In this document: positions 61,417 through 64,000 of the stretch, piece by piece
Layout of the letters: each line of letters begins with the position of its first letter
How positions within the stretch are numbered: position 1 is the stretch's first letter
Source: Haemonchus contortus
Lineage: Eukaryota > Nematoda > Chromadorea > Rhabditida > Trichostrongylidae
DNA length: 64,000 nucleotides
Reading direction: 5' to 3'
NCBI GenBank assembly: GCA_000469685.2
Contig: LS997566.1
Location: forward strand, 11,664,992 to 11,728,991
The notes under the pieces: model-generated
What the model saw: only the letters and a program-made list of their open reading frames with translations
Databases searched by the model: none
What the model was told of the DNA's origin: nothing
Translations under genes and position numbers: made by a program

Positions 61417-62384
61417 TCAACTTCCGTTGTGCTTTACCAACACACAGGAGTGCCTTTTTTTGGAAGAACTTCGGTTTTGACCGTCAAATCCAGGATAGTG
61501 GAGGATGAGCAACCCAACTCCGTGGCAAACAGTACCCAATTTTCATAGCCAATGTCCATGTTAAAGAGCCATACCCAATCTTTATCGCTGGTATCCATGC
61601 TGTACAGTCAATCAAAGGTATGACGAAAAGGTAAAAGAACCCCGGCGAGATTGAAACTTGTGTGAATGTGCTGATGGCTCAACACGTTTAGGACCCGATA
61701 GCTACATTGACAGATATTCCCGATTCATAGAGGTGGGTAATTATTGTCGGGATGCTGCATCAGATACCGACTAACCCACTGGGTATTGACCTGCTATGAG
61801 ATTCAGAACTTAGCTTTTTGATAGAATAAGATCATCGAAAAGATGGATGCGCTTTTTGCAGAAATCCAAAATGCTTATGAAGGAACCGTCAAACGTGGCT
61901 TATATGACGTTTCACATCGAAACATGTCTCTAATCTTCCAGTTTCCAGTTAGTCTAATGAGAAATTCATCATGAAGACGTCTCATTTGCTTGAAAGATCG
62001 TACATTTGAGATTAATTCTTTGATTAGAATAATGTTTTTGGAAACTAGAGCCATAAGCCACGAGATAAGCCTCAAATTTCATCAATGAAAGCTGCCTCTA
62101 ACGGGAAATGGTTCGCCCGTCCACTTCCACTCCATTCTCGAGTATCACTCCACACAGCTCTGACAGAAACTCATTTTTTTTATGATTTTACCGATCTGCG
62201 ATGAGCCCCTTTTTCAGACTTTGCTACTTTTTGGATCAGGTACATACTTTAACACCAACTATCTTACTGTGTATAAAGCGAACTTACAATTAGAAGCAGC
62301 TGACCAGCTTTTTCGCAGACCACATTCAATAGTTTGACGGTTTTAGTATTTTAGTACCAACGTTTTCTACTTGGGCCGACTTTC
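61417..62384. other. No gene recognised
   Basis: Short frames only. Confidence 0.45.
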
Positions 62385-62640
62385 TGTATTGGCAAGTGGC
62401 GCGCAATGTCACATGGTGGTCACGCGATCGGATCCCTTAGAAATACTCGCCCGGCCAACCGAAAGTTTTTGTATAAGAAGACATAAGCACTGGTTTGTAC
62501 AATGCTAATCGTTAGTCATTGTATAGGAAGCAACCCATTTAAAACGCCATGCAATGTTGAAAGGAAGTTGAATGCAGGAAGCGCTATCCGATGATGGATT
62601 GATCAACGCCAATGACTTTATCCTTCATCTTTTATCTATT
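62385..62640 (+). repeat. SINE-like repeat remnant
   Basis: Resembles the repeat at 36610-36915: a GTGGCGCGCAATGTC head, CGATCGGATCCC where the B box would be, then GTTGAATGCAGGAAGCGC and GGATTGATCAACGCCAATGA. Heavily diverged. Confidence 0.4.
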
Positions 62641-62905
62641 TATTTGGACTGCAAACGATTACAGTCACTTCCGTTCGTGAAGCTGTTTCTCCTGAACTTG
62701 TAGACTATTTTGGAGCGATATAAACGGTAAATATAGCATCCTTCATCAGATCCATGACTTACAGAACTACATAGCGGAAGGAGAGTCTTTGACCTTTTCT
62801 CATATTAAGCCCTTATTCAGCACAGGTTTCATTTATTCACATATAGCCCCTATAATCGCTCCATTTAGCCCACGACCCAATTCCGTTTCCTTTGTTTTGT
62901 AGAAC

Positions 62906-63376
62906 ATGGATGACAGTGAAATATGGAGACAGTCCTTTTTTTTGAAGCTACTCTTGATCCTATTCATGGTCGGAAGCACCGTTTTGCTAGGATTTCGAAA
63001 TCGTTTGGGTGATAACTCATACTTATTACTAAATTGCTGTTTTTTTTTCAAACACCACAAAATTTATTTTAGGATTTCACCCTACTTTTCTAAAAAGTTT
63101 CACTTTCTTATAGCATGTTTTTGTCGATATGCTCAATGTCAGGCCACGATTACGCAGAAAATGTCTTATGAACTTTTCAACCGTTTTTCAGCTGTCTCTA
63201 CCGTACTCCGCACTTTTTTTGACTTCAGCAAAAATGCGTGTTGAATTTCCTTTTCTGCAGACTTATTTCCTCAATTCGGGATTGACGCAAGCACCAGCTA
63301 ATCAGCAACTGGCGGAAGCTGGAGATTCTGGAGGGAAAAGGCCACAAGCACTATACAAGATGCGCCACGAATATGG
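62906..63376 (+). CDS. Possible 5' end of a type II membrane protein gene
   Basis: MDDSEIWRQSFFLKLLLILF continues as MVGSTVLLGF: a short cytoplasmic start and one transmembrane helix, as in Golgi glycosyltransferase-like proteins. A possible donor (GTGATA) follows. About 250 bp on, TTTTCTGCAG precedes a polar segment, TYFLNSGLTQAPANQQLAEA then GKRPQALYKMRHEYG, followed by GTAACA. I could not make the phases match, so this model is a guess from composition. Family unknown. Confidence 0.25.
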
Positions 63377-64000
63377 TAACAACTTTACGGACGTCCGTAT
63401 TTTCCTTATTTGGAGGAGTTCTCCAAATCTGCACCTATGCTTATGTTTGTATACCTAAGCCCACATATTTACTTTGGTACCCTCAATTCCTCAGATTTTA
63501 AGAAACGGTGGAGTCTCGCAGACATCCACCTACCGTTTCGTCTTTGCGCGCAGTTGGTGAGCCCTTTTTCCGGGTTCGCTCCTCCATTCAACACTTCCCA
63601 CATGACAGCATCCTGAATCGCGTTGCATAGGCAGGTCAGTAGCAAACCTCAATACGGTTGTCTTGTCTCACATACGACCCCTTTTCCGAATACAATTGCT
63701 TGGGAAGGAGTACGCTGCGGAACCTTCAGAAACACAAGGAAAATGACTGCTGATTTGTTTGTATGTTCTAATCCGATGGGAACAGTCTACCCACAGTAAA
63801 TATAATTGTATCCGAATGAAATTCGAAAGCCTTATAAACTTTTTGACGAGAATAAGTTGAAGAGAAAAAGCAAAAGTCGCGCACTACTTTCGCGCGGCAC
63901 GCGCTCCGACACACTTTTTTCTGACTAAAAAGTGTTTGAATTTTGAGATCCCAAAGTATACGTATTTTTCACACTACGAGTGCCTTTGAGAAGAGTCGGA
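63377..64000. other. No gene recognised
   Basis: Nothing assigned up to the window end. Confidence 0.45.

Noticed and set aside
1..64000. CRISPR arrays, prokaryotic operons or a spliced-leader gene
   Set aside because: No spaced direct-repeat array, no ribosome-binding-site gene clusters, and no recognisable SL1 sequence were found on reading; the gene structure is eukaryotic.

Overview
The window is eukaryotic. Its one well supported host gene is split by many GT–AG introns whose phases match from exon to exon. The rest is mostly transposable-element sequence: RTE-type LINE, BEL/Pao, Penelope-like, Tc1/mariner, MITEs and tRNA-derived SINE-like repeats. The arylsulfatase type, the RTE, BEL and Tc1 families and the small cysteine-rich secreted peptide suggest a nematode, plausibly a strongylid (hookworm-like). 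That assignment is an inference. No bacterial genes, CRISPR arrays or rRNA genes were seen.

Layout. 1.3–11.1 kb (+): arylsulfatase gene with 12 recognisable exons; the first exon(s) are not found and one in-frame TGA lies in the third visible exon. Its intron at 4.8–7.9 kb carries an antisense Penelope-like element (PLE1) with inverted terminal repeats that contain hammerhead-ribozyme motifs. 12.05–12.57 kb: MITE, with a second copy at 32.1–32.6 kb. 13.2–15.3 kb: fold-back repeat with tRNA-like modules. 15.5–17.1 kb (-): RTE reverse transcriptase with a long intact ORF but no endonuclease. 17.9–23.9 kb (+): decayed BEL/Pao LTR retrotransposon. 26.7–27.4 kb (-): possible small secreted Cys-rich peptide gene. 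27.5–41 kb: mostly anonymous sequence with SINE-like copies and short repeats. 41.2–43.0 kb (+): badly decayed RTE element.

43.57–51.98 kb is the most striking structure: two inverted arms of exactly 1,839 nt each, almost identical, around a 4.7 kb spacer. The spacer holds a second Penelope-like element (PLE2) that is itself interrupted by a Tc1/mariner element. The right arm ends abruptly inside another Tc1-like transposon (51.98–52.5 kb).

55.3–57.5 kb: GC-rich repeats placed like the ends of a DNA transposon, plus a strong hairpin. 57.7–58.2 kb: mariner transposase fragment. 60.9–63.4 kb: a few isolated exon candidates.

No operon-like or pathway grouping is visible. I found no convincing new multi-gene system; the unusual content is structural (nested elements, the long inverted repeat, ribozyme-bearing Penelope repeats) plus the nonsense codon in the sulfatase gene.
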